A DNA stretch of 64,000 bases from Dyadobacter sp. GTDB lineage: Bacteria; Bacteroidota; Bacteroidia; Cytophagales; Spirosomataceae. The stretch spans positions 62,001-126,000 of the forward strand of contig NZ_JAGIAS010000004.1 of NCBI RefSeq assembly GCF_017744695.1, read 5' to 3'. Of this stretch, positions 43,315 to 50,871 are shown piece by piece (the first letter of the stretch is position 1; every line of letters begins with the position of its first letter). The notes beneath the pieces were generated by a model. The model worked only from the letters and a program-made list of their open reading frames with translations, made no database searches and was not told the origin of the DNA. A program made the position numbers and the translations under genes.

Positions 43315-43712
43315 CAAAAATTTACATCGACGAAAACATCTCACCGCACATTGCCGTGGGGCTGGCTATCCTTGAAAAACCAAATGGAGACCAATTTGAA
43401 GTGCATTCGATAGAAAGTACCTTCGGACGTGGTGCCAAAGATGAAGAATGGTTACCCAAAATTGGTGAGGAGGGTGCTGTTGTTATTACCCAGGATCTCA
43501 ATATTCACCGCACGAGAAGTCAACGCGAATTATTTGAAAAGTTTAATGTTGGAGTATTTTTCCTGAGCCTGCCATCCAAAACCGGCTACCAGTATTGGGA
43601 AATGGTTGAACAGATCATCAAACGTTGGCGCGATATTAAGAAGCATTGTAAAGGGAAACGGCCATTTGCATTTAGGTGCACATCGCGAGGCAATGACTTT
43701 GAGCGACTATAA
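43311..43712 (+). CDS. PIN-like toxin-type protein (DUF5615/VapC45-like)
   Basis: A 133-residue protein resembling the PIN-like partners of DUF433 antitoxins. It starts MTKIYIDENISPHIAVGL with an early Asp, continues with KDEEWLPKIGEEGAVVITQD and LNIHRTRSQRELFEKFNV, and has a basic C-terminus (KRPFAFRCTSRG). The acidic residues could form a PIN nuclease site acting on RNA. Activity is not shown. It is the downstream gene of the pair. Confidence 0.82.
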   Translation: MTKIYIDENISPHIAVGLAILEKPNGDQFEVHSIESTFGRGAKDEEWLPKIGEEGAVVITQDLNIHRTRSQRELFEKFNVGVFFLSLPSKTGYQYWEMVEQIIKRWRDIKKHCKGKRPFAFRCTSRGNDFERL

Positions 43713-43748
43713 ATACACCTCACCACTCCGCCATAACCACTTTCTCCC

Positions 43749-43756
43749 TACCTTTG
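43749..43756 (+). promoter_or_regulatory. -7 box only 4 bp before the hemE ATG
   Basis: TACCTTTG matches TAnnTTTG and ends at 43756, while hemE begins at 43761. Bacteroidota start sites lie a few bases after this box, so the mRNA would have almost no leader. Confidence 0.55.
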
Positions 43757-43760
43757 CCGC

Positions 43761-44789
43761 ATGAATCTGAAAAATGACCTTTTGCTTCGGGCGGCACGGG
43801 GGGAGAAGACCGAACGTACGCCTGTTTGGATGATGCGCCAGGCCGGACGCATCCTTGCAGAATACCGGGCCGTTCGCGAGAAAGCCGGAAGTTTTATCAA
43901 CCTTGCCACTACTCCTGAAATGGCAGCGGAAGTGACCCTGCAACCCGTCGACTTGCTGGGTGTGGACGCTGCCATAATATTTTCCGATATCCTGGTCATT
44001 CCCGAGGCGATGGGACTGCCTTATGAAATGGTGGAACAACGCGGGCCCGTTTTCCCAAGCACGGTGCATACGTTGGGCGACCTGCAAAAACTACATATTG
44101 CCGAGCCGGAAACGGACCTGAAATATGTACTGGACGCTATTAAGATTACGAAGGAAGGCCTCGCAGGCCGCGTTCCGCTGATCGGTTTCGCGGGTGCACC
44201 CTTCACGATCTTCTGCTACATGACGGAAGGTAAAGGCTCCAAGACCTTCTCGGTTGCGAAAAAGCATCTGTACGCCAATCCCGAATTTTCGCATACATTA
44301 TTACAACAAATCACCGACAGCACGATCGCCTATCTCAAAGCGCAGATCGCTGCCGGTGCCGACATTGTACAACTTTTCGATTCCTGGGCGGGCATTTTGT
44401 CGCCGGAGCAATATCGCGTATTCTCGCTGCCTTACATCAAACAGATTTGCGACGCCATTACCGAAGTACCGGTGACTGTTTTCGCCAAAGGGGCATTCTT
44501 CGCCAGAAAAGAAATTGGTGAACTGAACTGCTCGGTAGTGGGTCTCGACTGGAATATGGACATCGCCGAGTCGCGCGAGCTGATCCCGAACAAAACTTTA
44601 CAAGGTAACCTTGACCCCTGCGTACTGTATTCTTCGTACGACCAGATCCGGGCGGAGGTGAAGAAAATGGTGAACCAGTTTGGTACACAGCGTTACATTG
44701 CCAACCTCGGTCACGGCGTTTATCCCGACACCGACCCCGACAAGGTACGGTGCTTCATCGAGGCGGTTAAAGAGTATTCTTCCCTGTAA
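43761..44789 (+). CDS. hemE: Uroporphyrinogen decarboxylase
   Basis: A 342-residue cytoplasmic enzyme that removes the four acetate carboxyls of uroporphyrinogen III to give coproporphyrinogen III. Signatures are [12 protein letters not shown] near the N-terminus with the substrate-binding Arg, [37 protein letters not shown] and LGHGV. ATG 43761 gives the family start ([20 protein letters not shown]). The GmhB-like gene follows 2 bp after the stop. No other heme genes are near. Confidence 0.96.
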   Translation: MNLKNDLLLRAARGEKTERTPVWMMRQAGRILAEYRAVREKAGSFINLATTPEMAAEVTLQPVDLLGVDAAIIFSDILVIPEAMGLPYEMVEQRGPVFPSTVHTLGDLQKLHIAEPETDLKYVLDAIKITKEGLAGRVPLIGFAGAPFTIFCYMTEGKGSKTFSVAKKHLYANPEFSHTLLQQITDSTIAYLKAQIAAGADIVQLFDSWAGILSPEQYRVFSLPYIKQICDAITEVPVTVFAKGAFFARKEIGELNCSVVGLDWNMDIAESRELIPNKTLQGNLDPCVLYSSYDQIRAEVKKMVNQFGTQRYIANLGHGVYPDTDPDKVRCFIEAVKEYSSL

Positions 44790-44791
44790 AT

Positions 44792-45316
44792 ATGGCTTTG
44801 CACCAAAACAAATGCATATTCCTCGACCGCGACGGAGTACTGAACGAGGATTGCCCGGATTATTTGTACAAGCTGGAAGAGCTCGTTATTCCCGAAGGGG
44901 TTGTGGACGCATTGCGAATGCTGAAAGAGGCTGGTTTCCTGTTAATTGTCATCACAAACCAGGCGGGTATCGCCAAGGGGCTTTACACGGCGGATGATGT
45001 TTATGCTATTCACGAAGCTATGCAAGACGCTTCGGGTAATGCCCTCGACGACCTGTATTTCTCACCTTATCACCCCGCCTATTCCGGCAACTCATTGTCG
45101 CGGAAGCCGGGATCTTTACTGATTGAGAAGGCCATTGCTAAATATGATATCGATCCCGCGCAATCATGGATGATCGGCGACCGGGACAGGGATATGGAAG
45201 CAGGAAAGAATGTGGGTTTGAAAACGGTTCACATCATCCCGAATGCAGAAGAATCGACGGGAGATTATACCGCTGTGAATTTACTGGAAGCAGCCAGACT
45301 GATATTGAAGCAGTAA
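44792..45316 (+). CDS. gmhB: HAD-IIIA phosphatase, GmhB-like (heptose bisphosphate phosphatase family)
   Basis: A 174-residue HAD phosphatase with motif I FLDRDGVLNED (nucleophile Asp), motif II VITNQAGIAKG and motif III IGDRDRDMEAG. The family removes phosphate from heptose 1,7-bisphosphate or histidinol phosphate. The zinc loop of E. coli GmhB (Cys-x-His...Cys-x-Cys) is absent; the matching stretch reads YFSPYHPAYSGNSLSRKP with no cysteine. It follows hemE closely, so they are probably cotranscribed, although the functions do not obviously connect. The heptose role is thus less certain. Confidence 0.82.
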   Translation: MALHQNKCIFLDRDGVLNEDCPDYLYKLEELVIPEGVVDALRMLKEAGFLLIVITNQAGIAKGLYTADDVYAIHEAMQDASGNALDDLYFSPYHPAYSGNSLSRKPGSLLIEKAIAKYDIDPAQSWMIGDRDRDMEAGKNVGLKTVHIIPNAEESTGDYTAVNLLEAARLILKQ

Positions 45317-45317
45317 A

Positions 45318-45446
45318 TTAAGCTTTTACTACCGGCGCAGGCTGCGTTTTCTGTATTGATCCGTAAGCAGGGCAGGCGTGTTTGGTGCAAGATGATGCCA
45401 CCGCCAATGTTCCGCAAACAGCTACAAGAAGTAAGATCTTTTTCAT
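45318..45446 (-). CDS. 42-residue lipoprotein
   Basis: Found by hand translation from ATG 45446-45444: MKKILLLVAVCGTLAVASSC, then a short tail with one more cysteine. The lipobox VASSC gives a lipid-anchored peptide of about 23 residues. Such tiny lipoproteins are common in Bacteroidota and seldom annotated. A -7 box match, TATTTTTG (45483-45476, minus), lies 30 bp upstream. Its function is unknown. Confidence 0.65.
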   Translation of the reverse strand: MKKILLLVAVCGTLAVASSCTKHACPAYGSIQKTQPAPVVKA

Positions 45447-45475
45447 TTTCCAGTTCGTATAAGATTTTGTCACTA

Positions 45476-45483
45476 CAAAAATA
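45476..45483 (-). promoter_or_regulatory. -7 box for the 42-residue lipoprotein
   Basis: Read on the minus strand this is TATTTTTG, matching TAnnTTTG, 30 bp before the ATG. Confidence 0.5.
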
Positions 45484-45490
45484 TAAAATT

Positions 45491-45546
45491 AAGTTCTTTG
45501 AATGAGCGTTTTAGCCTGACTAATAACGAACTCATTCAAAGAACTT
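45491..45546. repeat. Perfect 16-bp inverted repeat after the arginine decarboxylase gene
   Basis: AAGTTCTTTGAATGAG at 45491-45506 is exactly complementary to 45531-45546, around a 24-bp loop. It is AT-rich and lies 12 bp after the decarboxylase stop on the minus strand. It may end that transcript or be a binding site upstream of the small lipoprotein. Confidence 0.7.
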
Positions 45547-45557
45547 TATATACGGGG

Positions 45558-47051
45558 TCAGATTTTTGTTTCCGCCAGCTCCTCCTCGGGCTCGACCGCT
45601 TTGGTATCCTTCTGCGGCTGACGGTCCTGCGGAGCACGGTCCTGAGGGCCGAATGGTTCTTCCTTGAAACCTAACACCCTCAACATCGAGTCGCTGTTCT
45701 GTTCCTCCGCAAAAACGCGGGTCGTTAAACGGCCTTCCTCGTCGCGATCGATCAGCACATGCTTCGGTGCAGGGATCAGGCAGTGTTGAATACCGCCATA
45801 ACCACCGAGTGACTCCTGGTACGCACCGGTGTGGAAGAAGCCAATATATTGCGGCTCGTTGTCTTCGAAAATCGGCATGTACAAATCTGCGCTGTGCATT
45901 TCGCTGTTATAGAAATCCTGCGAGTCGCACGTTAATCCGCCGAGATTGACCTTTTGATAAGGATTATCCCAGTTATTGATCGGCAGCATAATGTACTTCT
46001 GGTTCATACCCCACGAATCGGGAAGCTGGGTAATGAACGAACCATTGATCATGTACCAGAGCTCTTTATCGTTTTGGAGCTTTTTGTCGATGATTTCATA
46101 AATCACCGCGCCGCTCTCTCCCACCGTATAGCTTCCAAACTCTGTGAAAATGTGCGGAACAGGAACGTTGTTCTTGTTGCAGATCCACTGGATGTTTTCG
46201 ATGATCTCGTCGATCATCTGCTGGTAATCGTAGTTGGATTGCAGCGAAGTCTGAATCGGAAGGCCCCCACCAATGTCGATCGAATCGAGGTCAGGGCAGA
46301 TCTTCTTCATTTCGCAGTATTTGAACATGAAGCGGGTCAATTCGCTCCAATAATAGGCACTGTCCTTGATACCGGTATTAATGAAGAAGTGCAGCATTTT
46401 GAGCTTGAAACGAGGGTTCGGCTCGATTTTCTCCTTATAAAGCTGCTGCACGTCGTTATAGCGGATACCCAGACGTGACGTATAGAACGCAAAATTCGGT
46501 TCCTCGTCCGTCGCGATGCGCATGCCGAAATGCACCGAATCTGCCGTTACCTGTTGCTCGTACGATTCGATTTCTTTAAGGTTATCCAGAATCGGCACCA
46601 CATTGAAACCTTCGTTGATCAACTCGCTCAGGTATTGCGTGTAGCGCGGCAGCTTGTAGCCATTCGCCAGAATGTACGTGCTCTTATTGACTTTGCCGCG
46701 GCGGTAAAGCTCCCGGATAATGGGAATATCGAAAGCGGAAGACGTCTCGATATGGATGTTGTGCTTCAGGGCCTCTTCCAGCACAAAGCTGAAATGCGAC
46801 GATTTCGTGCAGTAGCAATAGGTATAAGTGCCTTTGTAGTTGTGTCTTTTGAAGGCATTACGGAAGAACATGTTGGCATTCTCTATATGTTCTCCGATCT
46901 TAGGCAGGTAATTGATCTTTAACGGCGTACCATGTTCCTTGATGATATCCATCAGAGGTACATTGTTGAACAGCAATTCATTGTTATCAACGTTGAACTC
47001 CATGGTCGGAAACTCGAACGTCTGCTGAATCAGGTCAATGTAGCTTTTCAT
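45558..47051 (-). CDS. speA: Arginine decarboxylase-type PLP enzyme
   Basis: A 497-residue PLP enzyme of the Orn/DAP/Arg decarboxylase 2 fold, in the short Bacteroidota arginine-decarboxylase form. It would convert arginine to agmatine for polyamine synthesis. The probable PLP lysine is Lys83 in YCYCTKSSHFSF. Other marks are FGMRIATDEEPN, DSIDIGGGLPIQTS, FTEFGSYTVGESGAVIYEI and LGGLTCDSQDFYN, with GFFHTGAYQESLGGYGG near the C-terminus. The C-terminal tail holds a pentapeptide repeat (GPQDR-APQDR-QPQKD). It is monocistronic; the upstream 520 bp is gene-free. Confidence 0.88.
   Translation of the reverse strand: MKSYIDLIQQTFEFPTMEFNVDNNELLFNNVPLMDIIKEHGTPLKINYLPKIGEHIENANMFFRNAFKRHNYKGTYTYCYCTKSSHFSFVLEEALKHNIHIETSSAFDIPIIRELYRRGKVNKSTYILANGYKLPRYTQYLSELINEGFNVVPILDNLKEIESYEQQVTADSVHFGMRIATDEEPNFAFYTSRLGIRYNDVQQLYKEKIEPNPRFKLKMLHFFINTGIKDSAYYWSELTRFMFKYCEMKKICPDLDSIDIGGGLPIQTSLQSNYDYQQMIDEIIENIQWICNKNNVPVPHIFTEFGSYTVGESGAVIYEIIDKKLQNDKELWYMINGSFITQLPDSWGMNQKYIMLPINNWDNPYQKVNLGGLTCDSQDFYNSEMHSADLYMPIFEDNEPQYIGFFHTGAYQESLGGYGGIQHCLIPAPKHVLIDRDEEGRLTTRVFAEEQNSDSMLRVLGFKEEPFGPQDRAPQDRQPQKDTKAVEPEEELAETKI
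45606..45650 (-). repeat. 15-bp in-frame tandem repeat in the arginine decarboxylase tail
   Basis: Three 15-bp units encode GPQDR, APQDR and QPQKD. The first two share CAGGACCGT exactly, and the PQDR word also occurs in the M28 repeat. Confidence 0.85.
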
Positions 47052-47600
47052 TGATTTGTTTGTCGCGATGGCAATTAGTGAATTGGGGTTAAAAAATAGG
47101 AACGAAAATGACCCGAAAATTGGTCAGAATATGTGTCATTTCCAAACACGGATCACTGGCAAATCATTCCCATTCGAAAGCAATTTATCTCTCTATTTGC
47201 CAAGTTCATACCTGAAAATCCCCGCTTAATAATTATTTAATTGACCAACCGGCCCCGTGCTACCTATTTTCAGGCCGGAAATTCGGAAATCGCACCAACT
47301 GCTTCCGGTTCCGCGCTCATTCACAGCGCCTTGTGTTGGACTATTTATTCTAAATATAATCCTATTCAAAATTTATACATTTCTCAACAGCTAAAAACCA
47401 TCCTATGATTTCTCTCAAAAAGGCCGCGCTCTGCAAACGGCCCAAATGCCACCAAAACCGCTAATAACCAGCGTTTAAAGGTTATTTTTCGCCACACTTG
47501 TGTCTTCTTTGCCAATTATTGACTACTAATTCACAGAAAACTTTAAACATTCTCAGAGTTTTCTTAGTTTTTGTCATTCGAAAATTTCAAATTTGTCGCT
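47052..47600. other. Gene-free region between arginine decarboxylase and the efflux regulator
   Basis: About 550 bp, AT-rich, with divergent genes at both ends. It should hold the promoters for both. I see no RNA gene, tandem repeat or ORF with protein character; one 18-codon frame at 47404 is not convincing. Near the regulator, TTAGTTTTTG is one base off the -7 consensus. Confidence 0.4.
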
Positions 47601-48242
47601 GTGAAAGAGCGAATTATCAAATCGGCATTGAACCTTTTCTGGCGTTATGGCATCCGTAGCGTCACGATGGACGACATTGCCCGCGACCTGGGGATTTCGA
47701 AGCGTACCATTTATCAGCATTACTCCGACAAGGAGGCCATTCTCGCCCTTGTGATACAGGAAGAGATCCGGACCCAGAAATGCGAAATGGAGAAACTGGA
47801 AGAGCTCGCCGAGAACCCCATTGAGGAAGCGATGTACGCCACAGTGCAAATGCAGGAAACGCTTGCCGACATGAATCCCACGCTGCTGTATGATCTGAAA
47901 AAGTATTATCCCAATGCCTGGGAGCTGTTTCAGAACTACAAACACGAGTTCATTATCAAAAACATGCGGGAAAACCTCCTCAGAGGAATCGAAATGGGTC
48001 TATACCGGCCTGACATCGACGTGGATGTACTCTCGCTCCTGCGTGTGGAGCAGATCGTGCTTGCTTTCGACCCGACCGTTTACCCCGCCAAGAAATTCAA
48101 TATCATGCACGTGCAAACCCAGTTTCTCGGGCACTTTTTGAGGGGGATACTTTCGGAAAAAGGCTTTGAATACTACAACACCATAAAAGATAAACCAGCA
48201 ACTGAACTCAATATCCATGAAAAATGCCAGAACAATACGTAG
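47601..48242 (+). CDS. TetR/AcrR family regulator of the efflux operon
   Basis: About 213 residues from GTG 47601 (VKERIIKSALNLFWRYGIRS). The longer frame begins at TTG 47571, but GTG gives the standard start. The helix-turn-helix is SVTMDDIARDLGISKRTIYQ, followed by HYSDKEAILALV. The C-terminal domain carries no recognised ligand motif. It overlaps the TolC gene by 26 bp, so it is the first gene of the pump operon and likely its repressor. Confidence 0.9.
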   Translation: MKERIIKSALNLFWRYGIRSVTMDDIARDLGISKRTIYQHYSDKEAILALVIQEEIRTQKCEMEKLEELAENPIEEAMYATVQMQETLADMNPTLLYDLKKYYPNAWELFQNYKHEFIIKNMRENLLRGIEMGLYRPDIDVDVLSLLRVEQIVLAFDPTVYPAKKFNIMHVQTQFLGHFLRGILSEKGFEYYNTIKDKPATELNIHEKCQNNT

Positions 48243-49578
48243 CACTTTGATGCTGCTCGCGGCACTGATCAATTTTGTACCACTTCATGCACAAACCGGC
48301 TATTCATTAAAAGAGGCCGTTGATTACGCGATCAAGCACAATCTGAATGTCAAGAATGCACAGCTCGACGCCGTTTCGGCCGAGGCGCGCATTGGTGAAA
48401 TCCGTGCGGCGGGCTTGCCACAGGTTACTGGGGCCGTTTCGTTGACCAACAACATTATCATTCCAAGGTTCTTTTTGCCTGCCAAGACTTTCGACCCATC
48501 GGCACCGGACGACGCACCACCAAGCGCTGTGAAGTTTGGTATCCCGTGGCAAGGTTCTGCGTCTGCTAACCTGAATCAGCTGATATTCAACGGCTCCTAT
48601 TTCATCGGGTTGAAAGCGGCAGCAACTTACCGCGAACTGGCCCAAAAGAGTACCACTTCATCGAAAGTAACTGTTGCCGAAGCGGTAACGAAGGCCTACT
48701 ACTCGGCTCAGGTGGCGGAAGAACGCGCCAAGCTGCTCGACCTGAACATCGCCCGCGTAGACTCGTCCATGCGCGAGACGAAGGCCATGAACGCCAGCGG
48801 CTTTGTGGAGCTGCTCGATGTAAACCGTCTAGAAGTGCAAATCAACAACCTGCAAACCGAGCGCCAGAAGGTACAGAACCTGATCGAGCTGAGCTATGCA
48901 TTGCTGCGTTTCCAGATGGGCATGCCGGCGAACGAGCCCATTAAGCTGACGGACGATATCAATGCGGTAAACGTAGCCGAGCTCCGGTCGGAGTCGGAGA
49001 GCCTGGACGTGAGCTATGAGAAGAGAATTGAATACTCCTTATTGAATACCCAGGAGAAATTGGCCATGCTCGACTTGCGCAATGTGCGCGCCGGCTATCT
49101 GCCCAGCTTATCGGCATCGCTGGGTTACGGATACAATGCTGGTATGGATAAATTTTCCCAGCTATTCAATAATCCATGGTTCAACAACATGGTACTGGCT
49201 GTGAACCTGAACATTCCGATCTTCGATGGTTTCACCAAAAAGTACCAGATCGCGCAGAAGAAAATCGCGATCGACAAGGTGAAGAACAACCAGAACTTGC
49301 TGAAACAGTCGATCGATCTGGAAAACAACCAGGCGAGCATTAATATCAGAAATGCATTTGCTACGCTGGAAACCCAGAAACGGAACCTGACGCTCGCCGA
49401 AGAGATCGTACGCGTCTCGAAAATCAAATACAAAGAAGGCGTAGGCTCAAACATAGAGGTGATTAATGCCGAATCTTCTTTGAAGGAAGCGCAGACGAAC
49501 TACTTCACCGCATTGTACGACCTGATGATTGCCAAAGTGGATCACAGCAAGGCCAGAGGCGAGCTTTATTCCGAATAA
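48217..49578 (+). CDS. TolC-family outer-membrane efflux protein
   Basis: A 453-residue TolC-like channel with a signal peptide (cleavage near VPLHAQT). The coiled-coil repeats with tyrosines, asparagines and AT-rich helices (KEAVDYAIKHNLNVKNAQLD and RAGYLPSLSASLGYG, IDLENNQASINIRNAF) fit the alpha-barrel family. It forms the outer-membrane exit duct for the RND pump. The gene starts inside the last codons of the TetR gene and is followed by the adaptor gene 45 bp on. Confidence 0.92.
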   Translation: MKNARTIRSTLMLLAALINFVPLHAQTGYSLKEAVDYAIKHNLNVKNAQLDAVSAEARIGEIRAAGLPQVTGAVSLTNNIIIPRFFLPAKTFDPSAPDDAPPSAVKFGIPWQGSASANLNQLIFNGSYFIGLKAAATYRELAQKSTTSSKVTVAEAVTKAYYSAQVAEERAKLLDLNIARVDSSMRETKAMNASGFVELLDVNRLEVQINNLQTERQKVQNLIELSYALLRFQMGMPANEPIKLTDDINAVNVAELRSESESLDVSYEKRIEYSLLNTQEKLAMLDLRNVRAGYLPSLSASLGYGYNAGMDKFSQLFNNPWFNNMVLAVNLNIPIFDGFTKKYQIAQKKIAIDKVKNNQNLLKQSIDLENNQASINIRNAFATLETQKRNLTLAEEIVRVSKIKYKEGVGSNIEVINAESSLKEAQTNYFTALYDLMIAKVDHSKARGELYSE

Positions 49579-49623
49579 TACCATTAACACTTAACAAAAT
49601 TGAAACAGCTACTTACCAATACC

Positions 49624-50754
49624 ATGAAAACCAATATTCTGATTATAACCGCTGTTGCCACCATCATGGCCTCCTGCTCTGCTAAGAAAGAAGGTTTGGA
49701 GGGCAAAAAAGAAGAGCTTGCCGCGCTGAAAGCGGGACAAGTCGAGAGCGCCAAGAAAATCAAGGAGCTTGAAATCGAAATCGCGAAACTGGATCCCAAG
49801 AAAACGACGGAAGCCAAAATAAAGCCCGTATCGATCGACACGCTGAATGCCGAGACATTCAAGCATTATGTAGAGCTGCAAGGCACTGTCGACGCAAAAA
49901 ACAACGTGCTGGTTACACCTAAAACAGGCGGTGTGATCGTGGCCATGTATGTCAAGGAAGGCGACGCGGTAAAAGCCGGAAGCGTGATCGGGAAGATCGA
50001 TAACAGCATTCTGACCGAATCTATTGAAGAATTGAAAACTTCGCTCAGCCTCGCCAATACGCTTTATGAAAAGCAAAAGAACCTGTGGGACCAGAAGATC
50101 GGCACCGAACTGCAATACCTGCAGGCGAAAAACAACAAGGAATCGCTGGAAAAGAAACTGGTTACGCTGAATACCCAGCTTTCGCAGACGAATATCGTAT
50201 CGCCAATGGCAGGCGTGGTGGACCTCGTGAATGTGAAAGTAGGTGAAATGGCTTCCCCGGGCGTAGGCGTAGTTCGCGTAGTGAACCTGGCCAACCTCAA
50301 AGTTTTGGCCAAAGTATCGGACGTTTATGCTGCCAGCGTGAAAAAAGGCGATGAAGTGATCGTCAAATTCCCTGACCTGAAAAAGGAATTCAAAGCGAGA
50401 ATTTCATTCGTGAGCACCGCGGTTGATCCGCTCTCCAGAACATTCACCATTGAGGCCAATCTGCCTTCCGACCGTGCTATCAAACCTAATATGATGGCGC
50501 AGGTGCAGATCAACGATGCCACCAGCAAGAATGCACTGGCAATCGACCAGAACTATGTCCAAAGCACGGAGAAAGGGAATGTGGTGTACGTAGCCGTTAC
50601 CGAAGGCAACAAAAAGGTAGCCAAAGCAAAAGAAGTGAAGACCGGCCTGAGCTACAATGGCAAAGTCGAGATCCTTTCCGGATTGTCAGCAGGCGATGCG
50701 TTGATCACGCTGGGCTACCAGGAAGTGTCCGACGGCCAGCCGATCAGCTACTAA
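49624..50754 (+). CDS. RND efflux periplasmic adaptor (membrane fusion protein), lipoprotein
   Basis: A 376-residue adaptor with lipobox MASC (Cys18 from ATG 49624). A hydrophilic coiled coil follows (KKEELAALKAGQVESAKKIK), then the biotinyl-lipoyl-like halves (KTGGVIVAMYVKEGDAVKAG and SPMAGVVDLVNVKVGEMASPG), and the beta-barrel and membrane-proximal domains. It links the inner-membrane pump to TolC. The in-frame TTG at 49600 would place the signal peptide eight residues too deep. A 117-bp repeat-bearing gap separates it from the pump gene. Confidence 0.93.
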   Translation: MKTNILIITAVATIMASCSAKKEGLEGKKEELAALKAGQVESAKKIKELEIEIAKLDPKKTTEAKIKPVSIDTLNAETFKHYVELQGTVDAKNNVLVTPKTGGVIVAMYVKEGDAVKAGSVIGKIDNSILTESIEELKTSLSLANTLYEKQKNLWDQKIGTELQYLQAKNNKESLEKKLVTLNTQLSQTNIVSPMAGVVDLVNVKVGEMASPGVGVVRVVNLANLKVLAKVSDVYAASVKKGDEVIVKFPDLKKEFKARISFVSTAVDPLSRTFTIEANLPSDRAIKPNMMAQVQINDATSKNALAIDQNYVQSTEKGNVVYVAVTEGNKKVAKAKEVKTGLSYNGKVEILSGLSAGDALITLGYQEVSDGQPISY

Positions 50755-50811
50755 TATGAAGAGTGACGACCACAAAAGGTCAGCAATAGTCAGTGAGTCA
50801 GGTATTGTCCG

Positions 50812-50867
50812 TCATTCGGTCATCCACTCATTCAATCATTCAGTCATTCACTCATTCACTCATTCAA
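50812..50867 (+). repeat. 8-bp tandem array (TCATTCAN) directly before the RND pump gene
   Basis: Seven 8-bp units run without a break: TCATTCGG, TCATCCAC, TCATTCAA, TCATTCAG, TCATTCAC, TCATTCAC, TCATTCAA. The array ends 4 bp before the pump ATG at 50872. Upstream, GTCAGTGAGTCAGGTATTGTC resembles the GTCA units at 15.0-15.4 kb. It is within the leader of a cotranscribed gene. Confidence 0.85.
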
Positions 50868-50871
50868 CATT

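Noticed and set aside
39200..43760. A mobile element carrying both toxin-antitoxin pairs
   Set aside because: No integrase, transposase, direct repeat or tRNA junction bounds the segment.
47404..47460. An 18-codon reading frame (MISLKKAALCKRPKCHQNR-like)
   Set aside because: Too short, no start context, no family, and no conserved neighbour; the region is otherwise gene-free.
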